Source: Paguma larvata (Eukaryota; Chordata; Mammalia; Carnivora; Viverridae). From it: a stretch of 64,000 bases of DNA. How positions within the stretch are numbered: the stretch's first letter is position 1; every line of letters starts with the position of its first letter. The stretch lies in the NCBI GenBank assembly GCA_030068075.1, contig CM057834.1, forward strand, positions 98,163,119-98,227,118, in the 5' to 3' direction. This document shows, in pieces, positions 1 to 10,599 of the stretch. The notes beneath the pieces were generated by a model. That model was not told where the DNA came from, made no database searches, and saw only the letters and a program-made list of their open reading frames with translations. Both the position numbers and the translations under genes were made by a program.

Positions 1-193
1 CCCCTGAAGTTCCCACAAGGCCGCCCCTCATCCGGCCCCCAACTCCCTCTCCAACCTCACTCCCTACTCCCGCCACATTTTCTGCTAGACACCCTGCCTC
101 CTTCGGTTCCCAAGCACACCAGTTCTTTCCTGCCTCACCAGCCCTCTCTCTCACCAGGCGACAGGGCCTCTTCTGGAAGGCTCCTCGAAGACT

Positions 194-826
194 GTGGTAA
201 CCACCCCCTTGGGCAGCACCGAGGATGTGGCCACTCTCGATCCAATTCTGCACGAAAGCAAGCAGCGGCCTAGCGAGGTTCTGCACCCCATAGTCCAAGG
301 ACTCTCAGAGTACGGTGAGAGAAACTCGGGGGGGGGGTCCCTTGAGACCTTCCCGGGGGGCTCAGGGCAACACTATTTTCATCACCATCCCACGATAGTA
401 GCTGCCTTTTCCACTGTTCGTATTTGCACTAATGGTGCAAAAGCGGTGTACCGATGCATGAACCAAGACAGGGATTGCGCACGGTCGTCTCCACAAGCAC
501 ACGCCCCCGGTACAAACAAACAATGTTTACGTAACGGTGCCCTTGAGGAAGCAGTGAAACTGATTAACTCTATCCTGACTCCTACAGTAGGTCTTTTTAA
601 CATTCCGCGCGGCAAAACGGTTGGTCCGCCTGCACAGGGCGCTCCTGAACGCTGGCGCGGGGCGTCTGGCTCAAGGAGAAGTGCAAGTGTGACCGTCTGG
701 GAAGCGATCTGGAAACAGCCACTTTCCTCACGGAGCGTCAGTCTTCCTTGCGAGACTGACCAACCAACCATCGGTATTTTGAATGTTGGGCATCTGGCAG
801 ACAGCTTCTTGAAACGAAAGAAATGA
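194..826 (+). pseudogene. hAT (Charlie/ZBED-like) transposase fossil
   Basis: An open frame of 210 codons runs through this part of RHEB intron 1. From about 380 onward it contains pieces in the order found in hAT transposases and their domesticated ZBED relatives: ICTNGAKAV (compare CTDGAKAM), LEEAVKLIN (compare EAVKIINFIK), then near the end ILNVGHLADSFLK (compare LAYLADIF). The middle is shortened, and the HC residues normally following CTDGAKAM are lost. The first 60 codons are not recognised and include a G-rich run. The continuous frame is probably chance survival. An exon of a ZBED-type gene is possible but unlikely inside this intron. Confidence 0.5.
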
Positions 827-1014
827 AACGGTCACTTCAAGTAAGACTGGCAGCACTCTGCCAACGAGCAAATGCTAACTCTCGGGAGGAAGTGAGAAGT
901 TTGGAGAACCCGCATCACGCGTGGTGCGCTTAAAGCTTCCCAACGTTTACGTGTTTTTTTCCTAAGAAGAACGATGGCAATATTTAAAAATGTGATTAAA
1001 AGAGTTTGTATGAT

Positions 1015-1218
1015 GGGGCGCCTGGGTGACTCAGTTGGTGGAGCGTCCGACTTCGGCTCAGGTCATGATCTCGCGGTCTGTGGGTTCAAGTCCCGTGTTA
1101 GGCTCTGAGCTCAGAGCCTGGAGCCTGCTTCAGATTCTGGGTCTCCCTCTCTCTCTGCTCCTCCCCTGCTCACACGCTTTCTCTCTCTCTCAAAAATAAG
1201 CATTAAAAAAATTTAAAA
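1015..1218 (+). repeat. Felid tRNA-derived SINE
   Basis: The element begins GGGGCGCCTGGGTGACTCAG, has degenerate pol III A and B boxes in the tRNA-like head (GGTTCAAGTCC is the B box), a CT-rich middle and a CAAAAATAAGCATT(A)n tail. This general anatomy applies to all SINE entries below. Confidence 0.9.
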
Positions 1219-1384
1219 AAAGTCTGTATGTTGAAATGCATGAAAATATAGAAGGATTTGCAAAACCACTCGTTTTAAAATAACAAAGTAATGACGTTAC
1301 AAAATCAGTCAAGCAACAGAATTCAATGAAACGGAGTAGAAAAAAATTCTTCTGTAGGATTTGGCAATGAAAGGGAACTACCGA

Positions 1385-1720
1385 CATACGCTACGACATG
1401 GACGAATCTTGAAAATCTGCACGTTAAATGAAAGATGCCCATCACAAAAGACCATGTATGATTCCATTTATACGAAATGTCCAGAATGGGTAAATTCACA
1501 GAAACGGAAGATTAGCGGATGATGCCCGGGGCAGGGGTGGGGGGAGTGTGTCAATAGCTACTGTTTCTTTTTGGACCGATGAAGGTAATTGCGGCTAGAT
1601 ACAACCCAAGGGGCATCAAAATGGCATTCGGCACTGAAACTGCCATAATCGCAAACCCAAGCTCTCGTGATTCTCTTGAACGGAACCAATGTGCAGCACC
1701 AAAACCAAGTCAAAAAACAA
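1385..1720 (+). repeat. Old L1 3'-end fragment
   Basis: The text resembles the 3' UTR of old mammalian L1 families in sense orientation: ATGTATGATTCCATTTATA, then CAGAAACGGAAGATTAGCGG and a GGGGCAGGGGTGGGGGG stretch in the usual order. It carries no coding sequence. The right border is uncertain. Confidence 0.5.
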
Positions 1721-1955
1721 AAACAAACAAACAAAAGTTAATTTCAAGTGCTAACGGAAGGGGGTCACTATAGAACTACCCCACCTACAAGTACACACCC
1801 GAATGTTATCGAGAGCCTGAACACACAACTTCACGCAACAACAGATTTTATACGTGGCAAAGAATGTTGTCCTTTTATCATTCAATAAAATGTATCAGAA
1901 AAGGACAGAGTGATTTAAACAGACAGTAAATCAAAACACAGTTGGATTGTATCCT

Positions 1956-2190
1956 GGGGGCGCCCGGGTGGCTCAGTCGGTGAAGCGTCCGACTCGGCTT
2001 AGGTCATACATGATCTCACCGTTTGTGAGTTCAAGCCCCGCGTCACATCGGGCTCTGTGCTGACAGCTCAGAGCCTGGAGCCTCCTTCGGATTCTGTGTC
2101 TCCCTATTTCTCTGTCCCTCCCTCCCTCTCTCTCTCTCTCAAAAACTAAAATATAAATCTTTAAAAAAAATTTTATTAAAAAAGAAAAAG
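1956..2190 (+). repeat. Felid SINE with visible target-site duplication
   Basis: A full-length copy flanked by imperfect direct repeats of about 18 bp (ACAGTTGGATTGTATCCT before, ACAGCTGGATTGTATTCT after, at 2194-2211). Two to three mismatches between the repeats suggest an insertion that is not recent. Confidence 0.9.
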
Positions 2191-3003
2191 AATACAGCTG
2201 GATTGTATTCTACTGGGAACAGATTTAACGCCATTTCTCTAAGAAGCAGCCAACAAAAAGGTGCATCTTCATTCCGACCTAAAGTACTTGGACAAGGTAA
2301 TAATTTTGCGTTTCTTTTGAACTGTCTCTTACCAAACCTCAGAGCGGTTTCATTTTCTCTCTCCTGATCTTTCACGTCCCTGTGACCCTTTCCCTCTTGT
2401 TGACCTCTGCGATTTATATATGACCAAAGCCCCTTTGCTTATGGTCTAATGGTAAACTAGACAATCAAAGCTCTCTGCCACAGATTCCGGGGAAGGATGT
2501 ACCAGATTTGATTTGAAAATAGTTACCCGACACTGTATTTTTAGCTTGATTTAGTTTCGTTACCTCCCATCACGGGACTACTCGTTGTAGTAGAAACAAT
2601 GGAGGCAAGGGAGCTCGAACATTTGCCGCCACTCAAACAATTAATACAAAGGCCTCCCGGAAAGCCGGACTGCGTTATAGGTGATGTGTCCTTAAAGGCT
2701 TAACTTAACATTGCAAATAACAGGAAAAGCACTTCAGGAAAAAGGGCATAAATTACCTGAGACTTACACATTCCTCACTGGTAGTGCGATCGATGTTTTT
2801 AACAAAACGCGAAATTTGAAAGCCAAGTAAAACAATCGTAGCATTTCGTTTTATCTGAAGGCAAACTTTTAAAATGAGGTTGGTGACACGACAAAGTCAC
2901 GATGACAACTACCCCACGAGTCAAACTGGCCGAAGATATTTAATCAAGAGAACATTCTAAGAAAGATGTGGTTTCTAGCTGAGCCTTTTTCTACCCCCCC
3001 ACC

Positions 3004-3118
3004 TTTTTTTTTTTTTTTTAAAGACTTTATTTTTAAGCAGTCTCTACACCAACGTGGGGCGGGAACTCACGATCCCGGAGAGCAAGAGTCGCGCGCTCCA
3101 GAGTCAGCCAGGCGCCCC
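3004..3118 (-). repeat. Short antisense tRNA-SINE, older type
   Basis: Reads T-run, AAAGACTTTATTTTTAAG, then the reversed tRNA-like head ending AGCCAGGCGCCCC. It lacks the CT-rich body of the abundant felid form, so it belongs to the shorter, older class of carnivore tRNA SINE. Confidence 0.75.
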
Positions 3119-5393
3119 ATTTCCTACCACTCTTTACCTTCGGTCAATAGGACACAGCAGCTCCGCATCAAAAAACAACACACCCTAGAAATGCTTACAC
3201 TCAAACTTCGCTGGTATGACCACAGTCCAGCAAACGTGTCAGTAAACTGGAAGTAATTCTCCAAAGAGGGGCCAAGACTTCCTTTTCTGATGCTGGCAAA
3301 ACAAAAGACCCACAAACCACACAGTGTCTTGGTTCCTAACAAAGGCAAACAGCTTTAAAATCAAAGGCGAAGGTTTGGAGAGTAATTTAACCTCTCCAAA
3401 ATACCTTTTACTTTAATCATCGCTACCCTTGAAGTGGGACAGAGTCATGACCGAAGGGGCAGACAGCAGGGACTGGGACCTACCCTGCACCCCACCGGGG
3501 GCTAAAGGAGCACAGTATTTCCAAAGCCGTGTAAAATAAATGTTGTGACGAGAAGGCTGAGGGAGTGACCTGTCACATCTGGGTTTTCAGGAGGATGAGG
3601 GTTGGATGGAAGACAACACAGAACGGATCTGTTGGACCCAAGGACTTCTTTCGCAAAACCGCGATCAAACACTAGACTTGCTTATTACTGAAGACTAGAA
3701 CCACCATCTGGAGGATTTCAGGCAGCGAGTCAGTATCTTCAGGGCGTCCTTTTAAGCTGAAAACGGGCAGCCCAGGTGGATGTCACCTGTTCCTTGATTA
3801 TTCGGAGGCACTATGTATCTGATTAGAACTGGCTTGGGAGCCAGGACAGGTCATAGTCCCACTCTTCCGAATGCAAAGGATATAAAGAGAACAGAGAAGC
3901 AAGGGCTGGGTGACTCAGGCGGCCGATAAAGGTCAGATTCCACGCGGGCACTTGGGGAGTGGGCTGCTGGTGGCTTCTAAGCGCCTGGATTCGATGTGAG
4001 GTCGCTTTGGAGCCGCGGCCGCCAAGACCCTCCCCCGATCCCCGCATGGATACACCTGTGATTTCCCACGGCATGCCGGAGTTATCCCCGGCTCCTGGCA
4101 CCCCCCATCTCTACACGGGCATCTCTCAGCCTTTGATTTCCCCCCATTCTTAGGGCTCCCCCACCCCCCAGCGCTTTGACGACAGACACGATAAAAGGAT
4201 GAGTAAGCACGCCGTAGGTAATCTTGGTCAAAGAGCACAGACCCTGGCACCGGCGGTGGAAACCGGGGGGTGAGGAAGCAGCACAGAAAGCGGAGTCGGG
4301 GAGTTCATCCAATGGGTAGCCGGCAGTTACAAGCTTTCCTAAGGCAGTTATTGTTGCCTCCTCCTGCAATCCCCGTAGGCTCCAAACGTTCGCTTTCACC
4401 TCCCTATCCACCCCCCGCCACGATCGAGTGCACGCTTTCCTTAGACAGTTACTTCTTAAAAACAACGCGAAAAGAAAAGATCAACGTAATTTCTCCAGGC
4501 TTCCGGTTGTCAAAGACAATAAAGCCTCGCCCTAAGCATGGTTAAGTTCAACGGTTCTGTTTCCTCACTCGTCTTACGGCACCCCCTCCACCCCCACCCC
4601 ACCCCGGACCACCTCAGCGACGCAGAAAGGCGACTGCCGGCAACAGTTTCAAATATGTCAACCTTTGGGAGGGGGTGAGAAAAAAAAAACCAACAAACTT
4701 CTGAATTACTTCAACAGCCCGGCTGCAAGTACCTGAGCTTATTTTTTTTTTTCCCGAAGAAAAATAGGACACCGAGCGATCAGAAATCTCGTTTTCGCTG
4801 CCTTCCTACTTCGGTCCCGGCAACATCTAGGGGGCTTTCGGAGAGGGCTCTTTGGGTTTCTTCAGCGGGAAACTTGCCCTCAGGAGCCAAACGTCCTAAA
4901 TTTACGTCCTTGGTTTTCTTTAAAACGCTGAACTTCATCACGGATAGAAAAAAAACCCCAAGGGGCTGTTCTCTTTGTTAAAATCCCACGGACTTTACTG
5001 AATTTGGGGCGGAAAGGCCGCTGGCAAGATCACGACAGCTAGCCGCAAGAAGGTGGAGAGACAGGTGCGATTTCTCCCCGCGGCGGTTCCGGCCGGGAGC
5101 ACGCCCCTCCGCCGGCTCGGCGGCCCCAGACCACCCCGGACCTCCCCGTCCGCCCGCGGCCTCCCCACGCGCGGCCTCCCGAGCGCGGGCCGCCCCCCGC
5201 CGCCGCCGCCGCCCCGCGGGGCCCGGCCTCGCCGCCTCCGCTCAAAATGGAGGTGGCGGCGGCCGGCGGCTGGTTACGAAACGCGCGGCCGCCACATGGC
5301 CGCACCGACCCCAAACTTGGCCGGGCCGCCGCGTCCCGGCGCGCAGGCGAGGCTGGGCCCCGGCGCGGAGGCCGCGCGGCGCCCGCCACTCAC

Positions 5394-5445
5394 CCACAGA
5401 CCGGTAGCCCAGGATCGCGATCTTCCGGGACTTGGACTGCGGCAT
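5394..5445 (-). CDS. RHEB: RHEB coding exon 1 (partial gene)
   Basis: The exon starts at the ATG at 5445-5443 and encodes MPQSKSRKIAILGYRSV plus the first base of Gly18, then meets a consensus splice donor (GTGG|GTGAGT on the minus strand). This is the N-terminus of RHEB, the farnesylated Ras-like GTPase that activates mTORC1 at the lysosome and is switched off by the TSC1-TSC2 GAP. The intron interrupts the P-loop: GYRSVG is here, and the following KS must come from exon 2, which lies left of the window. The full protein is 184 residues in human. The start codon sits in a CpG island, as expected for a broadly expressed gene. The peptide matches the human protein as I know it, so confidence is high. 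Confidence 0.97.
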
Positions 5446-5654
5446 CTTGGCGGCCTCCTCAGCCCCGGGCCAACCACATCAACCGCGGCGGCGGCGGCGG
5501 CTCCTGTGCTGCGATCGGCGGCGGCCGCGCCGGGGCAGAGCGGCATCCAGGGGCGGGGCGGGCGGGCGGGCGCGGGCAGGCGCGGCTGCCTGGGCTCCTC
5601 GCTCGCGCGCCCAACCGCCCGGAACCGCCGCGCGGCCCCGCCCCCAAACACGCC

Positions 5655-5660
5655 CACGTG
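5655..5660. promoter_or_regulatory. E-box CACGTG (USF/MYC/TFE-type) upstream of RHEB
   Basis: The palindrome CACGTG lies about 210 bp upstream of the RHEB start codon in the context CCCACGTGACC. On the RHEB strand this reads GGTCACGTGG, which contains the GTCACGTG core favoured by USF and by TFEB/TFE3. The site is seen; binding is inference. Confidence 0.5.
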
Positions 5661-5901
5661 ACCGCCGCCGCCGGGGGGGCCTCCCCCGCTCCGCGGCTCG
5701 CGTCAGCACCGCCCTCCCCGCCGCGGCGGCCACCTCCGCCCCCGGAACGCACGAGGGTGCGTCGGGAGACGTTTTACTTTAAGGGGAAACAGAGGGGACG
5801 CCAAGATGCTCCCGGAAAAGTCACGACTGAAACTCGCTGCGTCATGACCCTCCCACCCTCTTCCGCCGCCTTTTCCTTACGCCAGTTCTCCCGGGGCGCT
5901 G

Positions 5902-6176
5902 ATTGGATAGCTCCCGCCCGCCCGCACGATGACGCGACGGAAACTCCGTCTCCGATTGGGGGCGGCTAGGAGGCGGAGCCGAGGGCGGGGCTGCTGGCCC
6001 AGAGCTAAAAATAAATTCCGGCTGCAATCCCGCGGGTAGAGCGCGAGTGAAGTTTGAAGGATTCGAACGTCTCTGGGGTTGGGAGTGGGCGGGAGAGGCG
6101 GAGAGGAGCTCACTCCCCAGTGATTGGTTAATGCAGGATGAGGGGCGGGGCAAACTCTGAGGACTGAGGTGATTGG
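5902..6176 (-). promoter_or_regulatory. Cluster of four CCAAT boxes
   Basis: ATTGG occurs at 5902-5906, 5955-5959, 6123-6127 and 6172-6176, i.e. CCAAT on the minus strand. The spacings are 53, 168 and 49 bp. Several are followed by GC boxes (GGGGGCGG after the second, GCGGG after the fourth). CCAAT boxes are the NF-Y motif and are typical of TATA-less CpG promoters. Confidence 0.55.
6005..6014 (+). promoter_or_regulatory. MEF2-type site CTAAAAATAA
   Basis: The ten bases match the MEF2 consensus YTAWWWWTAR exactly and form an AT-rich island in otherwise GC-rich promoter DNA between the second and third CCAAT boxes. Function is inferred from the motif only. Confidence 0.4.
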
Positions 6177-6213
6177 CGGGATGTTGAACGGTTGGTGGAC
6201 TCGCGCCCAGTGA

Positions 6214-6230
6214 GCCCTTAAAAGGCGCGA
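6214..6230 (+). promoter_or_regulatory. Possible TATA-like element of a divergent promoter
   Basis: CCCTTAAAAGGCGCGAGG at the downstream edge of the CpG island resembles a weak TATA box followed by a GC-rich recognition element on the plus strand, facing away from RHEB. CpG-island promoters are often bidirectional. No coding exon follows, so any product would be non-coding. Confidence 0.25.
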
Positions 6231-6259
6231 GGCGTTTAGCTCTTGCTGGCTGGGCTTTG

Positions 6260-8085
6260 GGTTAGCTGCTTTTTTGGTGGAGTATTTTGTTTTTAACTCC
6301 TTCACTCTTGGACCTAGCAAGTCTGGCTTTGAGGTTGTAGGTGGTTAGTGGGCGTCACCCATGGATGAAGGACCCTGTGAAGAATGGAATGGGCGTTAAT
6401 TCAAAATGTTACCCATTTCACTAAAAATGTGTGTGCCTCTCCAGTCCTGGTCGCCACCCTGCCACCGGCGAACCCGGCACACCTCGCAGGAAATAAATAG
6501 CGCGAGTCAACACCTCTTTACCTGTCAACACCTGCATGGCTTATTCAGTAGGCAAACTTAAACAGCTGTGGTTGGCTGGGAACGCTCCAGAACCAACCTT
6601 CCAGGGAGAAGGTTGCCCTCCGGTGTGCGCTGGCCTCTCTTAAGGCCACGCCGCCATGTTTCCCACTAAAGGCACGTAAGCAACCCCTTTTTCCAGCAGT
6701 GCCGGTGAAGGGCGGTTTGGTCGGCACCACTGTTGGCGTAGGGAAAGGGAGGCCAGTGCTGGAGGTCCCGGAAAATGAAATTGAAGGCCAGGCCTGAGAA
6801 ATGAGGATGCGATTGGGATGCTGCCAGCCAGGGAGACTTCCATCATGCTTGATCTTCTTGCCCTGGCTGGTTGCTAAAGAAGCAGACATTCCTACGAATG
6901 TCTCCTGCTGTCCTCAGGCTGTTGGACAGTGTTGGGACAACCGCCTGCTGGTCACAGCGCTTTGCCTTTCCCAGGAAGCACAGAGGTGGAACCCCCCGGG
7001 GAAATGAGTGGCAGGACTGGATTCCTAGGTATGAAGGTTTAGAGGTGACTGTCCCGTAAATACGCCTTGTTGAGTTAGAACACCAGCGTTTGGGCAGAAT
7101 CCTTCCCCCGTCCGGCCGAAGTCCTTCTAAGAGAGGGAGAGTGTGTGTGCACATCTTAGGGACTCTCCAGATTGAAGCCCCAGACACCTGCTGGAAATAA
7201 GAAATAATCTGTGAATTTCTGTGTTTTATCTTCATGGCTTTTGCATTCTACCCTGTGTTTAGTTGAAATATTTAAAAATTTCAGGTCTTAAAGTGGAGTC
7301 TCCAAGGAAAATGTATCCCTTTTATCCTGAGAATTTGGGTGCCCCTTACTATAGTATTTTGAACTGATGTTTCTAGACTCCCTATTGGTTGTGAAATCAG
7401 ACACGTAGGTGTTACCTTTTACTTTCTTAAATAGAAGAACCGAATGGAAAAGAGGTTGCTCGTATTGGTAAGTATGGTTTCGTATTGTCTCCTGATACTT
7501 TGGTTATGTGTATATAGATTTGTAGATGGGTTATATGTGTTTTGCATTCTGGGCTCCATTGTAAAATGTATTTCTGACCGTGGGTTGCCTCACCAACTCT
7601 GAAAGTGTTGCCCTAGCCTTGGATTATTAGGAGTCCAGACTGAGCAGTGCTGTTGTAAAGGACAAAGTCGCTCAACAGCTGTTCCAGTGGTCTCCAAAGC
7701 CTCGAAGGTCAGACCCAGGCATTTTGAAGATTCCATGATTGCAGAACGGGGGGAACGTGTTTGGTCAGGTTCCTTAAAATGTTTGGGATTGATAGCTATG
7801 AATTCACATAGAAGGAACTGACTGCAACGAGCCCTCGCGGGAACACGGTGAAGGAAAGGGCGCTCGCTTCTGAATTCAAAGTGGTTCTACTGATGGAGAT
7901 CCCTTGTTAACTGTTTCAGCAGCTGGAACTTCCGCCCCCAATCAATTTCCCCCCTGCAGGTTCTGCTTACTCGGGACCGCTCTGTCTTGTGGTCTCTGCC
8001 TGCCGCCTTCCCTCCGTGGGTCCTTCCACTCTATATCATTTCCCCGGAAACTAAGAATTCTGTCTCTTCCATTTAAATTACAGGG
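6260..8085. other. Intergenic stretch upstream of RHEB, no gene recognised
   Basis: No coding exon or repeat can be named here. A small exon-like piece at 7435-7467 on the plus strand has a reasonable acceptor (pyrimidine tract ending TTAAATAG) and a strong donor (TTG|GTAAGTATGG). It could belong to a non-coding transcript leaving the RHEB promoter, or be chance. Confidence 0.4.
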
Positions 8086-8086
8086 A

Positions 8087-8232
8087 GGGGGCACCTGGGC
8101 GGCTCAGGCGGTTGAGCGTCCAACTCTCGATTTCGGCTCAGGTCATGCTCTCACGGTTCACCAGTGGGGGCTCCGCACTGATAGCGAGGAACCTGCTTGG
8201 GATTCTCTCTCTGTCCCTACCCCATTAAAAAG
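8087..8232 (+). repeat. Felid SINE, 3'-shortened
   Basis: Starts GGGGCACCTGGGCGGCTCAG and runs through the head to CTCTCTCTGTCCCTACCCCATTAAAAA, with most of the CT-rich part missing. Confidence 0.8.
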
Positions 8233-8488
8233 ACTACACGGGGAGGACATGATTGGTTCAGCTAATTACCACGAGCCCTTGAATGAGGAGCTCATGCTAA
8301 GCCTGTCCCAGGTGAGCCTCCACTGGCCTAAACCTCTGGCGTTGCTGGGTACGGCAATTAATGGTGGTTATTTGAAGTGTGAACTGTTCCCTATGGAGGG
8401 ATTATTATTCCTGTTCTGTGAACATCTTCAAGGCCAATGACCTCTTATTTGTAACTTCCACATTTTATTTGTATTTTTATTACTTTTG

Positions 8489-8704
8489 ATTTTTTTTAAA
8501 TGTTTATTTTTGAGAGAGAGAAAGACAGAGAAAGACACAGCATGAGTGGAGGAGAGGCAGAGACAGAGGGAGACCCAGAATCCGAAGCAGGCTCCAGGCT
8601 CTGAGCTGTCAGCAGAGCCCAACACAGGGCTCACACTCGCAAACCGTGAGAACATGACCTGAGCCGAAGTCGGCCGCTTAACCAACTGAGCCACCCAGGC
8701 GCCC
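8489..8704 (-). repeat. Felid SINE, full length
   Basis: Reverse-oriented copy from the AT tail (AAATGTTTATTTTTGAGAGAG) to the head (CACCCAGGCGCCCC). All parts of the consensus are present. Confidence 0.9.
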
Positions 8705-8833
8705 CTGTATCTTCGACATTTAAAAAAATTCCCCGAGGTAAATACAAAACCTTTTTTTTTTAAATCTACCATTAGATTAGACTAGGAAAGAGTAAAACTG
8801 CTGTGCTTGTTTTTACTAAAAGGACATTTATGG

Positions 8834-9225
8834 GGGCACCTTGGGGGCTCAGTTGGTTAAGCGTCCAACTCTTGAGTTCACGTGGGTCTTGATCCCAGGA
8901 TCATGAGATCAAACCCCACAGCAGGCTCCTCGCTGGGTGTGGAGCCTGCTTACGATTCTCCTTGGGGACACCTGGTGGCTCAGTTGGTTGAGCATCTGAC
9001 TTCAGATCCGGTCATAATCTCATGGTTCGTGAGTTTGAGCCCTGCATCGGGCTTGCTGCTATGAATGGAGAGCCTGCTTCAGATTCTCTGTCCCTGTCTC
9101 TCTGCCCCTCCCCCACATACTCTCTGCCCCTCCCCCACATACTCTCTGCCCCTCCCCCACATACTCTCTGCCCCTCCCCCGTGTGCTCTCTGTCTCAAAA
9201 ATAAACCCTTAAAAAATTATCTCTC
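8834..9225 (+). repeat. Two sense SINEs in tandem, with an internal minisatellite
   Basis: The first copy (8834-8962, shorter type) runs straight into a second (8966-9225). The CT-rich part of the second contains four tandem copies of a 22-bp unit, TCTCTGCCCCTCCCCCACATAC (9099-9186). The first three are identical; the last differs only at its end (GTGTGC). Confidence 0.85.
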
Positions 9226-9264
9226 AAAAAAAAAATTCACCTTTGTGAACTTAGTTTACCTTTT

Positions 9265-9452
9265 GAAAGTCTATTTATTTTTGGGAGAGAGAGAGAGAGA
9301 GCGGCCGTGCGAGTGGCCAGAGGGGTGGAGAGAGAGAATCCCAGGCAGGCTCCTCACCATCAGTGCAGAGCCTGTCTCGGGGCTCAAACTCACCACCCGT
9401 GAGCTGAAATCCAAAGTCAGACGCTTAGCTGACTGAGCCACCCAGGCGCCCC
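9265..9452 (-). repeat. Felid SINE, diverged
   Basis: Reverse copy ending GAGCCACCCAGGCGCCCC. The GAGAGAGAGAGAGA run and the CGGCCGTGCGAGTGGCCAG body differ clearly from the young form, so this is an older copy. Confidence 0.8.
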
Positions 9453-9574
9453 TGTTTTACCTTTTCATGTGTGAAAGGGTGACCCTAAGTGAAAGCGGAC
9501 ATGAAGGCGTCTCATTGTTGTTTTGCTTTTAAATATTTGATGCAGGCAGGCCAAAAAAGAACTAAACTAATCTT

Positions 9575-9794
9575 TTTAAAAATTTTTTTTTAATGTTTAT
9601 TTATTTTTGAGAGACATAGAGGCACAGCGTGAACAGGGGAAGGGCAGAGAGAGAGGGAGACACAGAATCGGAAGCAGGCTCCCGGCTCCCAGCTGTCAGC
9701 ACAGAGCCCGACGCGGGGCTCGAACCCACAGACCGTGAGATCATGACCTGAGCTGAAGTCGGCCGCCCAATCGACTGAGCCACCCAGGCGCCCC
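9575..9794 (-). repeat. Young felid SINE with perfect target-site duplication
   Basis: Full-length antisense copy flanked by perfect 12-bp repeats TAAACTAATCTT at 9563-9574 and 9795-9806. Perfect repeats and a near-consensus body point to a recent insertion. Confidence 0.93.
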
Positions 9795-10159
9795 TAAACT
9801 AATCTTGATCTTGGCGTGAGCCCAATCGGGCTGATCCGTTGTTTCCTAGAGTGTGTCATTCACATCGAACAGGGCAGGTTTGAGAAGCGTGCCACGGTCG
9901 TTTCATCGTGTGGTCTTGTGGGTGAGAGAGGTTTTCTGAGCAGGAGCGTGGTAGGCCTTTCCTCAGCCCGGGAGCCAGAGGCCGTCCTAGGCAAGGCGGG
10001 CCCAAACCCTGAGGTGTGGAGTGGCATGGAGGGCCCCCAGAGGAGGGAAGAGGAGTTAGCCGCTTAGGTCCGTGGAGGCAAGCCACGTGTGAGAGAGGAA
10101 GTCGGCTCAGCAAGGGACTGTGAGGACAGCTTGAGGCCTGCGCAGCGGCTGTCAATTGT

Positions 10160-10592
10160 TCTCAGCTGTTAGCGGTTGATCGTGTCCCCGAAAAAGACGG
10201 ACTGAAGTCTCCACCCTCTCAGAGTGTGATTTTTCTTTGGAAATTGGGCTGTCGCAGATATAATTCGTTGAAGGTGAGGTCGTATTGGGAGTAGGGTGTC
10301 CTCATAAGAGAAGAAGAGACACACACGCAGACACAGGACACACGGCCGTGAGTGACAGAGGCAGGGACTGGTGTAATGTGGCCACAAGCCAAGGAACACC
10401 TGGGGCTCCTGGAGGCTGCGAGAGGCACGGGAGGATCTTCCTCCCAGAGCCTTCAGAGAGAGGCCAGGCCTGCTGGCCCCTTGGTTCTGGGCTTCTGGCC
10501 TCCAGAACCGTGAGAGACTAAATCTATACTATTTTAAGTTACCCGGTTTGTGGCACTTGGTTACGGCCTTGGAAAACAAACCCCTCAGTTAT
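10160..10592 (+). repeat. MaLR-type LTR (MLT1-like)
   Basis: The order of short blocks matches ERVL-MaLR LTRs: GTGTCCCC near the start, then GGTGTCCTCATAAGAGAAGA, GCCTCCAGAACCGTGAGAGA, and a 3' end close to CCCGGTTTGTGGCACTTGGTTACGGC. The subfamily cannot be fixed by eye. It has no internal coding region, so it is a solo LTR. Confidence 0.6.
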
Positions 10593-10599
10593 CGTCAGA

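Larger units (their letters stand above)
1..5393 (-). other. RHEB: RHEB intron 1 (5' part)
   Basis: Everything left of the exon 1 donor is intron 1 of RHEB. It holds an hAT-like transposase fossil (194-826), an old L1 3' end (1385-1720), two sense SINEs and one antisense SINE piece. The stretches 2212-3005 and 3119-5039 show no gene or repeat that I can name. The last part, from about 5040, rises into the CpG island. Confidence 0.85.
5040..6260. promoter_or_regulatory. RHEB: CpG island and promoter region of RHEB
   Basis: This stretch is very rich in G, C and CpG and spans RHEB exon 1 and its upstream flank. Upstream of the RHEB start are a CACGTG E-box (5655-5660), four ATTGG motifs that read as CCAAT on the RHEB strand (5902-5906, 5955-5959, 6123-6127, 6172-6176), several GGGCGG/CCGCCC-type Sp1 sites and a MEF2-type CTAAAAATAA (6005-6014). 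The transcription start is not visible from sequence alone, but must lie upstream of 5445 on the minus strand. Several long open frames cross the island in different frames; they result from low stop-codon density in GC-rich DNA. Confidence 0.85.

Noticed and set aside
194..826. A host gene exon in RHEB intron 1
   Set aside because: No splice sites at the ends, a shortened transposase core, and the motifs fit an hAT fossil better.
5053..5969. Several overlapping long open frames on both strands in the RHEB CpG island
   Set aside because: Frames overlap in almost every register, are composed mainly of Pro, Arg, Ala and Gly, and reflect the scarcity of stop codons in GC-rich DNA. Only the RHEB exon has a recognisable peptide and splice donor.
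9099..9186. Direct repeats as a CRISPR-like array
   Set aside because: Units abut with no spacers and lie inside a SINE in a mammalian genome; it is a minisatellite.
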